NCBI RefSeq assembly: GCF_017352095.1
Contig: NZ_CP071463.1
Coordinates: 2,976,001 to 3,040,000, forward strand
DNA length: 64,000 bases
Direction: 5' to 3'
Source of the DNA: Natrinema longum
GTDB taxonomy: Archaea > Halobacteriota > Halobacteria > Halobacteriales > Natrialbaceae
Shown: piece by piece, positions 8,563 through 16,216 of the stretch
Layout: every line of letters starts with the position of its first letter
Position numbering within the stretch: position 1 is the stretch's first letter
Translations under genes and position numbers: made by a program
The notes under the pieces: model-generated
What the model saw: only the letters and a program-made list of their open reading frames with translations
Told to the model about the DNA's origin: nothing
The model's database searches: none

Positions 8563-10824
8563 TCACTCGTCGACGAATCGCGCTCGCACCTCGAGTGCGG
8601 CGTCCGTTCCGTAGTGGTCGACCAGCGGACAGAACGCGTCGCCGAGCGCCCGCATACACTGTCCCGTGGAGTGGTACTCGAGGCGGTCCGCGACCGTCTC
8701 CCAGCCGTGGCCCTGGAGGGCACGCAGGACCAGCAACCGCTCCTCGCGGTCCGTCAGGGCGACGGTGTCGGGATCGTCGACGAGGTATCGGACGACGAGG
8801 TCCCTGAACGGCCCGGGATCGACGTCGAACAGCCCCGGACCGTAGGCGGCACCGGCGACGACTCGCCACTCGTGGTCCGTCACCGCCAGCGGCGGGCCGG
8901 CGTCGGCGTCGACGGTTCGGAGGAGTGCTCGAGCGACGTCGGGCGCGAGGTCGTCGAGCGCGTCCGAACTGAGTGCGGCGACCCGGCGGACGAACCAGTC
9001 GGCGTGGCGGTCGTGGAGCGCACGGCCGTCGTCGCCGGTTGGCGCGAGCATGAGCGCGGAGTACTCGCCGCTGGCGTCGTTTCGCGTCGTCGAGACGTGA
9101 ACCGTTCGATAGCCGTTCTCGCGCCAGAACTCGAGGAGGCCGGGCGTCGCGCCGAAACCGGTTCCGAGCCAGTCGACCGCGGACTCGTACTCCGCGCGGA
9201 TGCGCTCGAGCAGGTGCGAGCCGAGCCCGCGCGAACGGGCCGCGTGGTGGGTCGCGATCCGGACGACGCGGCGGCCGACGGGCTCGCTCGCCGCCTCGTC
9301 GCGCAACTGGCTCGTCAACACGTCCGGCAGCATGTTGCCGCGGACGCGGCCGCCCTCGTACATCATCGCCCGCGTCTCTGCTGGGAGCCCCCCCTCGCGA
9401 GCGAGCAGGGCGACGCTGACGACGTGGCCGTCGTGGAGTAACGCGCGAGCCGCGAGGTTCGGGGCGTCGAGTAGTCGCGCGAGGTCGTTTGGCTCGGTTC
9501 GGTAGTGGGCGAGGACGAGTAGGCCGAAGGCCTCCCGGAGCAGTCGGTCGTCCGCGAGGAGGTCCTCGGGCTCGAGTCGTCGGTACTCGACCGTTCCGGG
9601 CGTGGCGTCGGTCACGAGCTGGTCGACCGGCGGCCGGGCGTCGAGCAACAGTGCGCGGAAGGCCCACACCTCTACGGGATCGCCGGCCGCGTACCGGATC
9701 GGTTCGACCAGCGTACAGTCGGTCACCTCGTGGTCGCTCTCGGCGAGTCGATCCCGAAAGCGGACCGAGAAACCCCGCCCCGCGCCCTCGTAGCCGTGGA
9801 TCGTCGTCGCGAACGCGACCCTGTCGGCTCCGAGCAGCGACTCGAGCGTCGCGACCGGAAGCGCGGCAGCCTCGTCGACGATAACGACGTCCGCCGATTC
9901 GAGGTCCTCGATGGCGTCCGACGGCTCGAGGTATCGGACCGAGCCACCGGCAGCCGTCTCGATTCGGCGGGTGTCGACGGTGGCGTCGCCCCCCTCGAGT
10001 CGCTCGCAGAGCTCCCCCGCCCGCTCGAACAGTTCCGCCACGTTCCGGGCGGCGGGGGCGGTCACCAGCACGGTTCTTCCGTCAGCGGCGAACGCTCCTG
10101 CGGCCAGGCCTGCGGCGCTCGACTTGCCCCGGCCGCGGTCGGAATCGACGACGACGGCCCGATCGTCCGCGAACAACGATTCGAAGGCGGCAACGGCGTC
10201 GACCTGATCGGCCGTCAGGCAGGCCTCGTAGGCAGCGGCCGGAAACCGATGGTCCGTGGGTGGTGTCGGCGCGGCCGCTGCAAGCCGCGGAGCCGGGTCC
10301 GTCAGGCCGTCGGCCTCGATGCGATCGGCCTCGAGGTCCACGATCGCGATACCGCGGTGTGCCCGTAGCGTCTCGACCAGACGGCGTTTGAATCGGCCGG
10401 TGACGTCGTCCGGTTCGAACGGCGGGACCGCGAGCGATTCGTCGAACGCACCGCGGCGGTCGGGCCACGTCTCGAGGGAAGGCGTCAGAAGAACGAGGAG
10501 GCCACCCCCGTCGACCGCGCCGGTGACTGTGCCGAGCGCGTTCGGCTGGAGCCCCTCGTGGACGTCGACGGCGATGACAGCCCGTGTGGTTCCGAGGAGG
10601 TCGCTCGCGTTGACCTGCCGGCGGTGTTCACACCGGAGCCGATCCTCGGGACCGACGAGCGTCGTGCCGGTGATCGGGACCGAGAGGGCGTCGAGGATCG
10701 ACTCGAGACGGTCGTACCCACGGTTCCGGCCTCCTGCAAGAACCAGCACCCGTCGCTCGTTAGCTCGCGTGGCTTCCGTGCGGAGCGTTCGTGCGAGTGT
10801 AACGACATCCGCGTCCGCGTTCAT
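8563..10824 (-). CDS. tmcA: tRNA(Met) cytidine acetyltransferase TmcA
   Basis: Makes N4-acetylcytidine in tRNA (and, in several archaea, other RNAs) using acetyl-CoA and ATP. The 753 aa protein has the family order: N-terminal DUF1726-like domain, RNA helicase-like ATPase with Walker A (DSDRGRGKSS at about 227-236) and Walker B-like DVVIVDEAAALP, a GNAT acetyltransferase domain (RIATHHAARSRGLGSHLL), and a C-terminal tRNA-binding domain. The ATG at 10824 fits a leaderless start: an AT-rich TATA-like stretch sits at about 10845-10857 on the minus strand. An in-frame start 141 nt upstream would add an Arg-rich tail lacking haloarchaeal character. Confidence 0.95.
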   Translation of the reverse strand: MNADADVVTLARTLRTEATRANERRVLVLAGGRNRGYDRLESILDALSVPITGTTLVGPEDRLRCEHRRQVNASDLLGTTRAVIAVDVHEGLQPNALGTVTGAVDGGGLLVLLTPSLETWPDRRGAFDESLAVPPFEPDDVTGRFKRRLVETLRAHRGIAIVDLEADRIEADGLTDPAPRLAAAAPTPPTDHRFPAAAYEACLTADQVDAVAAFESLFADDRAVVVDSDRGRGKSSAAGLAAGAFAADGRTVLVTAPAARNVAELFERAGELCERLEGGDATVDTRRIETAAGGSVRYLEPSDAIEDLESADVVIVDEAAALPVATLESLLGADRVAFATTIHGYEGAGRGFSVRFRDRLAESDHEVTDCTLVEPIRYAAGDPVEVWAFRALLLDARPPVDQLVTDATPGTVEYRRLEPEDLLADDRLLREAFGLLVLAHYRTEPNDLARLLDAPNLAARALLHDGHVVSVALLAREGGLPAETRAMMYEGGRVRGNMLPDVLTSQLRDEAASEPVGRRVVRIATHHAARSRGLGSHLLERIRAEYESAVDWLGTGFGATPGLLEFWRENGYRTVHVSTTRNDASGEYSALMLAPTGDDGRALHDRHADWFVRRVAALSSDALDDLAPDVARALLRTVDADAGPPLAVTDHEWRVVAGAAYGPGLFDVDPGPFRDLVVRYLVDDPDTVALTDREERLLVLRALQGHGWETVADRLEYHSTGQCMRALGDAFCPLVDHYGTDAALEVRARFVDE

Positions 10825-11049
10825 ACGGCCGCTTTGTGGGCTCGAATATGAATAATCTCGCATGCGCGTCCCGTCGAGACAGCGACGTCCGTTCTTCCGA
10901 ACGCTGAGCGTGTACAGTGGCTCCCACAGTCGCTTCTGATTGCTGTGGGCGATATCTAAAAACATATAACTAGTTTATTATTTTCGAGCCACGAGAATTA
11001 CTCTATACTTTCAATACCGTTCGTATCAAAAATCTGAACGTGATCGGAA
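10825..11049. promoter_or_regulatory. Divergent AT-rich promoter region between tmcA and the ohyA-like gene
   Basis: The stretch 10958-11037 is markedly AT-rich against the GC-rich background and contains several TATA-like boxes on the plus strand (for example CTCTATACTT at 11001-11010 and TCGTATCA at 11021-11028). Next to tmcA, an AATAT/ATAAT stretch at 10845-10857 is placed correctly for leaderless tmcA transcription. No protein-coding frame is convincing here. Confidence 0.6.
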
Positions 11050-11133
11050 ATGGACATCGACACGGAGCTGCACCGGCCACACCGGAGCAACGAGACGACG
11101 TTCGAGAGTACGGAGCGTGAGTCATATGAGTAA
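11050..11133 (+). CDS. Short upstream ORF (27 aa) overlapping the ohyA-like start
   Basis: ATG at 11050, TAA at 11131-11133, 27 codons. Its last 8 nt overlap the start of the oleate-hydratase-like gene (ATG 11126), so a ribosome finishing here could restart there. Third positions are strongly GC and the peptide is charged and acidic (begins MDIDTELHR), both unlike random intergenic sequence. A TATA-like TCGTATCA lies about 25 nt upstream, compatible with a leaderless transcript starting at this ATG. It could be a leader peptide or a small protein. Confidence 0.4.
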   Translation: MDIDTELHRPHRSNETTFESTERESYE

Positions 11134-12724
11134 CGAGAGTACCCCACGACAGGACGGTTCGGAACGGGACGCGTACTTCGTCGGCGGCGGCATCGCGTCC
11201 CTCGCCGGGGCTGCGTTCCTCGTTCGTGACAGCGAACTGCCCGGCGAGAACGTTCACGTACTGGAGAAACTGGACGTGATGGGCGGGGCACTCGACGGGG
11301 CCGGCTCGCCCGAAGAGGGGTACGTTATCCGTGGCGGCCGGATGATGAATTTCCCGACGTACGAGTGTACCTGGGACCTGCTCGAGACGATCCCCTCGCT
11401 CGAAGACCGCGACAAGTCGATCAAGGACGTGATGGACGAGTTCAACGAAGCACACCAGACGTACGCGATCGCACGGCTGCTGGGCGACGATCAGGACGTG
11501 CTGGACGTTTCGTCGTACGACTTCGAGATGGAGCATCGGCTCTCGTTATTACAACTGGTCTTGACGCCCGAGGAGCAACTCGGCGACACGCGGATCGAAG
11601 AGTGGTTCTCGGAGTCGTTCTTCGAGACGCCGTTCTGGCACATCTGGGCCACGACGTTTGCCTTCCAGCCCTGGCACAGCGTCGCGGAGATGCGCCGATA
11701 CATGCACCGCTTCATGCACGAGTTCCCCCGGTTGAACACCATGGAGGGCATCCACCGGACCAAGTACAACCAGTACGACTCGATGGTGCGACCCATTCGA
11801 CGGTGGCTAGAAGACCACGGCGTCGAGTTCCGGGGCGGCTGTGAAGTGACTGATATGGATATCGTGCCCGGCCGAGACGGCAAGACCGTCGAAACGATCC
11901 ACTACGAGGCCGACGGAACGGCCGAGACGATCGACGTCGAGCCGACGGATCTCGTCTTCGTGACCAACGGGTCGATGACCGATGGCTCGGATCTCGGATC
12001 GATGACCGAAGCGCCCGAACTGAACACGACGGGGGCGTCCTTCGAACTGTGGAAGAACATCGTCGAGGACAACCCCGAGTTCGGGACGCCGTCGGCCTTC
12101 GCCGACCACGTTCAGGAGACGAAGTGGCCGTCCTACACCGTCACGCTGGACGAACCGGACCTGCTCGAGCACATCGTCGAGGTCACCGGCGAAGCGCCCG
12201 GAAACGGATTGATCACCTTCACCGAGTCGAACTGGTTGATGTCCATCGTCGTCGCCGCCCAGCCCCACTTCGCGAACCAGCCCGACGACGTGAAGGTCTT
12301 CTGGGGATACGGACTGTTCCCCGAGGAGGAGGGGAACCACGTCGAGAAGAAGATGGAGAACTGTACCGGCGAAGAGATCCTCGAGGAACTCTGCTACCAC
12401 CTCGGCTACCTCGACGAACTCCCGGCGGTTCTCGAGGACGCGAACTGTATCCCCTGCAACATGCCGTTTATCACGAGCCACTTCATGCCCCGAACCCCCG
12501 GCGATCGACCGGACGTCGTTCCGCCGGGATCGAACAACCTGGCGTTTATCGGACAGTTCGCCGAGGTACCACGGGACGTGGTCTTCACAGTCGAGTATTC
12601 GGTGCGATCCGCGATGATGGCAGTCTACGACCTCATGGACGTGGATCGTGAGGTTCCGGCCGTGAGTACGCATCAGTACGAACCCGAGGTCCTCGTGGAC
12701 GCCGCGAAAGCCGCGTTCAGGTAG
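11126..12724 (+). CDS. ohyA: Oleate hydratase family flavoprotein (MCRA family)
   Basis: A 532 aa member of the myosin-cross-reactive-antigen family, FAD enzymes that hydrate cis-9 double bonds of free unsaturated fatty acids. Visible features are the FAD motif YFVGGGIASLAGAAFL at about residues 18-33, a glycine-rich MGGALDGAG segment, and the conserved RGGRMMNFPTYECTWDLL and FITSHFMPR...P segments. The length is slightly below the 565-590 aa of bacterial enzymes. The ATG at 11126 has GGAG at 11112-11115; a GTG 9 nt upstream is possible. The physiological substrate is unclear, because archaeal lipids are isoprenoid; detoxifying environmental fatty acids is one possibility (inference). Confidence 0.88.
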   Translation: MSNESTPRQDGSERDAYFVGGGIASLAGAAFLVRDSELPGENVHVLEKLDVMGGALDGAGSPEEGYVIRGGRMMNFPTYECTWDLLETIPSLEDRDKSIKDVMDEFNEAHQTYAIARLLGDDQDVLDVSSYDFEMEHRLSLLQLVLTPEEQLGDTRIEEWFSESFFETPFWHIWATTFAFQPWHSVAEMRRYMHRFMHEFPRLNTMEGIHRTKYNQYDSMVRPIRRWLEDHGVEFRGGCEVTDMDIVPGRDGKTVETIHYEADGTAETIDVEPTDLVFVTNGSMTDGSDLGSMTEAPELNTTGASFELWKNIVEDNPEFGTPSAFADHVQETKWPSYTVTLDEPDLLEHIVEVTGEAPGNGLITFTESNWLMSIVVAAQPHFANQPDDVKVFWGYGLFPEEEGNHVEKKMENCTGEEILEELCYHLGYLDELPAVLEDANCIPCNMPFITSHFMPRTPGDRPDVVPPGSNNLAFIGQFAEVPRDVVFTVEYSVRSAMMAVYDLMDVDREVPAVSTHQYEPEVLVDAAKAAFR

Positions 12725-13001
12725 GTCTCGGTTGGCTCGGGGCGGGCCGGCTCTCGTCGCCACCGCACACTCGATCGGACGACGGTTGTCCGATCGGTGT
12801 GTAAACGGCCCCTCTCGAGTCAGTCCGCGATGTCCCGACCGACGGTCAGTCTCGTAACCCCTGCAAGTCGCTGCACACTGGTCACAACGCAGCCGTGCGA
12901 GCAGGTGTGCACTGACTTTCAGTGACTACTATAGCTGGACGCGAACGGGAGACCGGCCCGCCGTGCGGTGCCATCCCACGGCGTCACGCGTTTGAACACG
13001 C
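12725..13001. other. Gene-free stretch between ohyA-like gene and the L7Ae operon promoter
   Basis: Contains a perfect 9-bp hairpin (CGATCGGAC 12772-12780 / GTCCGATCG 12788-12796, 7-nt loop), which could serve as the end of the ohyA-like transcript. It also holds a copy of the dispersed repeat (12873-12935). The hairpin's 3' side runs into CGGTGTGTAAACGG, which resembles the plus-strand sequence of the repeats near 63.6 kb. No coding frame has convincing haloarchaeal composition. Confidence 0.5.
12873..12935 (+). repeat. Dispersed repeat, copy A (63 bp)
   Basis: Matches the reverse complement of 63611-63673 at 49 of 63 positions without gaps. The longest shared blocks are TGACTTTCAGTG and CTACTATAG near the 3' end. 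It lies upstream of the L7Ae promoter. Origin and function are unknown; it could be a miniature mobile element, a regulatory module or a small RNA. Confidence 0.75.
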
Positions 13002-13157
13002 TTTTAAGGGGGGCAACGCTATTCAGGTGTACACCCTACGCGGGGTTGATGATGCTCCTAGCTTCACAGGACTTTCGCCGGGATCGACCCGGTACGGGTA
13101 CCCAGTGCCCGGACGGCAGGGGAGCGCGAGCCCACGTGTAGGAGAGGTGAACAACCA
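13002..13157 (+). promoter_or_regulatory. TATA box and long structured leader of the L7Ae operon
   Basis: A TATA-like TTTTAA at 13002-13007 predicts a start near 13030 and a leader of about 128 nt. The leader's 5' end CACCCTAC (13032-13039) can pair with GTAG (13138-13141) and GGTG (13146-13149), leaving GAGA bulged. This covers the Shine-Dalgarno sequence GGAGAGGTGA (13141-13150), 7 nt before the ATG. Local hairpins lie inside: CCGGG/CCCGG at 13078-13092, GGTAC/GTACC at 13091-13102 and TGCC/GGCA at 13106-13118. A box-C-like TGATGA is at 13047-13052. Translational control is inferred, and L7Ae itself is an RNA-binding candidate ligand. Confidence 0.5.
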
Positions 13158-13520
13158 ATGTCAGTTTACGTAACCACCGACATCCCAGCAGACCTCGCCG
13201 ACGACGCCCTCGAGGCGCTCGAGGTCGCACGAGACACCGGACGAGTAAAGAAAGGAACGAACGAAACCACGAAGGCGATCGAGCGCGGCAACGCCGATCT
13301 CGTTTACGTCGCCGAAGACGTCTCCCCCGAAGAGATCGTCATGCATCTCCCGGAGCTCGCCGACGAGAAGGGCATTCCCGTCGTCTTTATCGAGACCCAG
13401 GACGACGTCGGCCACGCAGCCGGTCTCGAGGTCGGCTCGGCCGCTGCGGCGATCGTCGACGCTGGCGAAGCCGAAGACGACGTCGAGGACATCGCCGACA
13501 AGGTCGAGGACCTCGACTGA
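13158..13520 (+). CDS. rpl7ae: 50S ribosomal protein L7Ae
   Basis: A kink-turn-binding protein of the large ribosomal subunit, also a core protein of C/D and H/ACA sRNPs and, in archaea, of RNase P. The 120 aa protein is of normal length. The RNA-binding [19 protein letters not shown] segment is at about residues 34-52, and the C-terminal half ([25 protein letters not shown]) is typical. The start ATG has a strong Shine-Dalgarno 7 nt upstream. It is the first gene of a tight operon with S28e, L24e and NDK. Confidence 0.97.
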   Translation: MSVYVTTDIPADLADDALEALEVARDTGRVKKGTNETTKAIERGNADLVYVAEDVSPEEIVMHLPELADEKGIPVVFIETQDDVGHAAGLEVGSAAAAIVDAGEAEDDVEDIADKVEDLD

Positions 13521-13531
13521 GGTGATCAGAG

Positions 13532-13756
13532 ATGAGTGCTGAAGAGGAAGAAAGCGGCTCCACGCCCGCCGAGGTCATCGAGATCGTCGGCAAGACCGGC
13601 ATGCACGGCGAAGCCATGCAGGTCAAATGCCGAATCAAGGAGGGCGAGAATCAGGGACGCATCATCACCCGTAACTGCCTCGGGCCGGTCCGCGAAGGGG
13701 ACGTACTCCAACTTCGCGAGACCGCCCGCGAGGCCGACTCCATCGGAGGACAATAA
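13532..13756 (+). CDS. rps28e: 30S ribosomal protein S28e
   Basis: Small-subunit ribosomal protein, 74 aa, with an acidic haloarchaeal N-terminus. The conserved OB-fold core reads [14 protein letters not shown]...[18 protein letters not shown]. It starts 11 nt after the L7Ae stop, and its stop TAA shares a base with the ATG of L24e (TAATG). This is the standard euryarchaeal L7Ae-S28e-L24e-NDK order. Confidence 0.96.
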   Translation: MSAEEEESGSTPAEVIEIVGKTGMHGEAMQVKCRIKEGENQGRIITRNCLGPVREGDVLQLRETAREADSIGGQ

Positions 13757-14130
13757 TGGTCGAGAAACGAACCTGCGACTACACGGGCGAAGAGATCGAA
13801 CCCGGCACGGGCATCATGTACGTCCAGACGGACGGCACCGTGCTCCACTTCGTCGACTCCAAGGCGGAGAAAAACTTCAAGCTCGGGCGCGAACCCCGCG
13901 ATCTCGAGTGGACCGAAGAAGGTCGTCGCGGCAAGGGTCCCGCACAGGCTGACACGCCTGCCGACGAGGAAGCCGACCAGACCGAGGCGGTCGAGGCCGG
14001 CGACGACGAGGACGACGTGTCCGCCGGGGACGAACCCGTCGACGAGACGGAAGAGGCCGAAGCGGCTGAGGAAGCCGAAGAAGCCGATGAAGCCGAGGAA
14101 GCCGAGGAAGCCGAGGAAGCCGAACAATGA
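13756..14130 (+). CDS. rpl24e: 50S ribosomal protein L24e with long acidic tail
   Basis: Large-subunit protein of 124 aa, about twice the usual 60-66 aa. Residues 1-60 match L24e (CDYTGEEIEPGTGIMYVQTD, then HFVDSKAEKNF and LGREPRDLEWTE). Only the first of the four zinc-ligand cysteines of classical L24e is kept: the CxxC becomes C-D-Y-T, and the second pair is replaced by V and A, so zinc binding is unlikely. Residues from about 65 on form a Glu/Asp/Ala-rich tail ending in repeated Glu-Glu-Ala units encoded by a 9-bp tandem repeat. It overlaps ndk by 4 nt (ATGA). Confidence 0.92.
   Translation: MVEKRTCDYTGEEIEPGTGIMYVQTDGTVLHFVDSKAEKNFKLGREPRDLEWTEEGRRGKGPAQADTPADEEADQTEAVEAGDDEDDVSAGDEPVDETEEAEAAEEAEEADEAEEAEEAEEAEQ
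14068..14121 (+). repeat. Six tandem 9-bp units encoding Glu-Glu-Ala in the L24e tail
   Basis: Six consecutive units of GAGGAAGCC with single-base variants (GAAGAAGCC, GATGAAGCC) at 14068-14121, all in frame. Such a repeat can expand or contract without shifting the frame, so tail length may vary between strains. Confidence 0.9.
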
Positions 14131-14591
14131 GCGATCACGAGCGCACCTTCGTGATGGTCAAGCCCGACGCCTTCGCACGCGGGCTCGTGGGCGAAGTCGT
14201 CTCTCGACTCGAGGACCGCGGGCTCAAACTCGTCGGTATCAAGGTCGAGAACATGCCCCGCGAACGGGCAGAAGAACACTACAGCGAACACGAGGACAAG
14301 CCGTTCTACGACGACCTCGTGGACTTCATCACCTCGGGACCGGTCGTCCCGATGGTCTGGGAAGGCCAGGACGCGACCCGTCAGGTCCGCCAGATGATCG
14401 GCGAGACCGATCCCCTCGAGGCTGCACCCGGAACGATCCGGGGCGACTACGCGCTCGATCTCGGTCGGAACGTCGTTCACGCCGCCGACCACGAGGACGA
14501 CGGCGCGAACGAACGCGAAATCGCGATCCACTTCGACGACGACGAGTTGATCGACTACGATCAACACGACGCCGAGTGGCTCTACGAGTAA
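14127..14591 (+). CDS. ndk: Nucleoside diphosphate kinase
   Basis: Transfers the gamma phosphate between nucleoside triphosphates and diphosphates through a phosphohistidine. The 154 aa protein has FVMVKPDAFARGLVGEV at the N-terminus, the VWEGQDATRQVRQMIGETDPL segment, and catalytic histidine in GRNVVHAADH at about residue 117. The start overlaps the L24e stop by 4 nt, so translation is coupled. The usual fourth gene of the L7Ae operon. A stem-loop element starts 50 nt after its stop. Confidence 0.97.
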   Translation: MSDHERTFVMVKPDAFARGLVGEVVSRLEDRGLKLVGIKVENMPRERAEEHYSEHEDKPFYDDLVDFITSGPVVPMVWEGQDATRQVRQMIGETDPLEAAPGTIRGDYALDLGRNVVHAADHEDDGANEREIAIHFDDDELIDYDQHDAEWLYE

Positions 14592-14641
14592 GGAGACACG
14601 ACGTCGGGTATCGGTTTCCTCGCGTCGTTTCACACGGTTCC

Positions 14642-14697
14642 CTGTCCCGAGTGACCGGCGGCCCCACGATCCGTCTCGGGGTCGCCGGCACTGACAG
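14642..14697 (+). other. Stem-loop element copy 2 (putative structured RNA family)
   Basis: A 56-nt element: CTGTCCCGA (14642-14650), inner stem 14655-14665 paired with 14678-14688 (10 Watson-Crick pairs and one G-T), a 12-nt loop, then CACTGAC. The outer CTGTC (14642-14646) pairs with GACAG (14693-14697), and AGTG with CACT. The downstream decamer of copies 1 and 3 is only weakly matched here (CCGTCTCAG). It lies between ndk and the DUF7344-like gene. Confidence 0.6.
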
Positions 14698-14800
14698 CGG
14701 TCCGTCTCAGTCGTCGTATCGCCACGAGGTGCCGATTGCGGTGATCGGCTGTGACGGCGATAGTACCCGTCTCGCCACCGACAATTCGTATTCTATCACA

Positions 14801-14898
14801 TATATGTACTTTTCTAGGGATACGTAAAGTCTAATGTGGCGGCTGTAGTAGAGGTGGTTGGTGGTTTGGAATGGTAATACACGGTAGGTGGTTCGTGA
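14801..14898 (+). promoter_or_regulatory. TATA box and G-rich leader of the DUF7344-like gene
   Basis: TATATG at 14801-14806 in an AT-rich stretch predicts a start near 14830. The resulting leader of about 70 nt holds regularly spaced GG pairs. The core GGTGGTTGGTGG (14853-14864) is followed by GG at 14868-14869 and 14873-14874, which could form a two-layer G-quadruplex. The remaining gap between copy 2 of the stem-loop and this box shows nothing recognisable. Confidence 0.45.
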
Positions 14899-15312
14899 AT
14901 GCGTGATACGGAGGGCGTGACGATAGGGAGGGCGGAGGGGACGCCATCACTCGATCTCGTTTTCGATCTCCTTTCGAACCGCCGACGGCGGTACGTGCTC
15001 TACGCTCTCGCCGATCAGTCGGATGGCGTCGCAACGATCGAACGACTCACGGAGGCCGTCATCGCGTTTGAGCGGACGGCAGCAGACGACGACGTGGGAG
15101 CGGAGCCAAACGGGGGTTCGGAGTTCGACGACACTCACGACTCGTCGGACGACGGGACGACGGTACGGATGGAACTCCAGCACACTCACCTTCCGAAACT
15201 CGAGAACGCGGGGATCCTCGAACACGACCGGCGAAGCGAGACGGTCCGGTACTGGGGCCAGCCCTCCCTCGAGGAGTGGCTCGAACACGCACGGTACAAG
15301 GAAATCGGATAG
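14899..15312 (+). CDS. DUF7344-like winged-helix protein
   Basis: A 137 aa putative DNA-binding protein. LDLVFDLLSNRRRRYVLYAL near residues 18-37 is the hallmark opening of the haloarchaeal DUF7344 winged-helix family. An acidic low-complexity linker (about 62-88) interrupts the domain, and LQHTHLPKLENAGILEHD continues as the recognition helix and wing. The C-terminal WLEHARYKEIG is typical. These proteins are presumed transcription regulators without a known ligand. The start ATG lies after the G-rich leader; a later start would remove the first helix. Confidence 0.8.
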   Translation: MRDTEGVTIGRAEGTPSLDLVFDLLSNRRRRYVLYALADQSDGVATIERLTEAVIAFERTAADDDVGAEPNGGSEFDDTHDSSDDGTTVRMELQHTHLPKLENAGILEHDRRSETVRYWGQPSLEEWLEHARYKEIG

Positions 15313-15514
15313 CTCGACGCGAACGGTGCCCTACTCGTGGCCGTACTGAACGGCGATCGGAACCGCCGAAAGGTTTACTACTCAGTTCGTGGTGGAACAA
15401 GCGGAGTGTCGGTAAATCGCCGGACGGGGCGGTCGAGACTTATGTGGTGTGATATCGTCCCACTCCTCAAAACTTAACAGGCGAGATACCGATACAGAAC
15501 GTGAGGTGCATACT

Positions 15515-16117
15515 ATGACTGATCACGAACTTCCACCACTCCCGTACGATTACGACGCGCTCGAACCATCACTGTCCGAACAGGTACTAACCTGGCATCA
15601 CGACACCCACCATCAAGGGTACGTCAACGGCCTCAACGCCGCCGAGGAGACCCTCGCCGAGAACCGCGAGGAGGGCGACTTCGGCTCGACGCCCGGAGCC
15701 CTCAGCAACGTCACTCACAACGGCTGTGGCCACTATCTCCACACGCTGTTCTGGGAGAACATGTCGCCAGACGGTGGCGGCGAGCCGGAGGGCGACCTCG
15801 CCGATCGCATCGAAGCGGACTTCGGCTCCTACGAGGGCTGGAAGGGCGAGTTCGAGGCCGCTGCCGGTGCTGCCGGTGGTTGGGCACTGCTGGTATACGA
15901 CCCGGTTGCGAAACAGCTTCGCAACGTCGCGGTCGACAAGCACGACCAGGGCGCACTCTGGGGCTCCCACCCCATCCTCGCGCTGGACGTCTGGGAACAC
16001 TCCTACTACTACGACTACGGTCCGGACCGCGGGGACTTCATCGATGCCTTCTTCGACGTCGTCAACTGGGAGAAGGCCACGGAAGAGTACGAGAAGTGCC
16101 TCGACCACTTCGAGTAG
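15515..16117 (+). CDS. sod: Superoxide dismutase (Mn/Fe)
   Basis: Cytosolic Fe/Mn-type superoxide dismutase, 200 aa. Metal ligands are visible: His in LTWHHDTHHQGYVNGLN, His in TLFWENM context (HNGCGHYLHTLFW), and D-x-W-E-H in LALDVWEHSYYYDYG. The ATG at 15515 is fixed by GAGGTG at 15503-15508, 6 nt upstream, while upstream in-frame codons give a non-family extension. A CTTAACAG TATA-like box lies near 15474. It ends before a T6 tract. Confidence 0.96.
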   Translation: MTDHELPPLPYDYDALEPSLSEQVLTWHHDTHHQGYVNGLNAAEETLAENREEGDFGSTPGALSNVTHNGCGHYLHTLFWENMSPDGGGEPEGDLADRIEADFGSYEGWKGEFEAAAGAAGGWALLVYDPVAKQLRNVAVDKHDQGALWGSHPILALDVWEHSYYYDYGPDRGDFIDAFFDVVNWEKATEEYEKCLDHFE

Positions 16118-16137
16118 ACGACTCAGTCGAACCCTGA

Positions 16138-16143
16138 TTTTTT
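16138..16143 (+). terminator. Oligo-T terminator of sod
   Basis: A T6 run 20 nt after the sod stop, in the 99-nt gap between two convergent genes. Archaeal terminators usually need only such a T tract. Confidence 0.5.
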
Positions 16144-16216
16144 GGCGGCTCAATGCGCGTCGAATCGACGCCGCTTGTGCCGTGAGCGTCTCCTATAGCG
16201 TCTCTCCCGTCCGGTT

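Noticed and set aside
13047-13052. TGATGA as box C of a C/D sRNA
   Set aside because: No CTGA box D at a suitable distance and the preceding purine is missing, so it is only a box-C-like string.
12922-13173. Plus-strand frame of 83 codons before L7Ae
   Set aside because: Lies in the TATA box and leader, has non-acidic composition, and runs into the L7Ae start.
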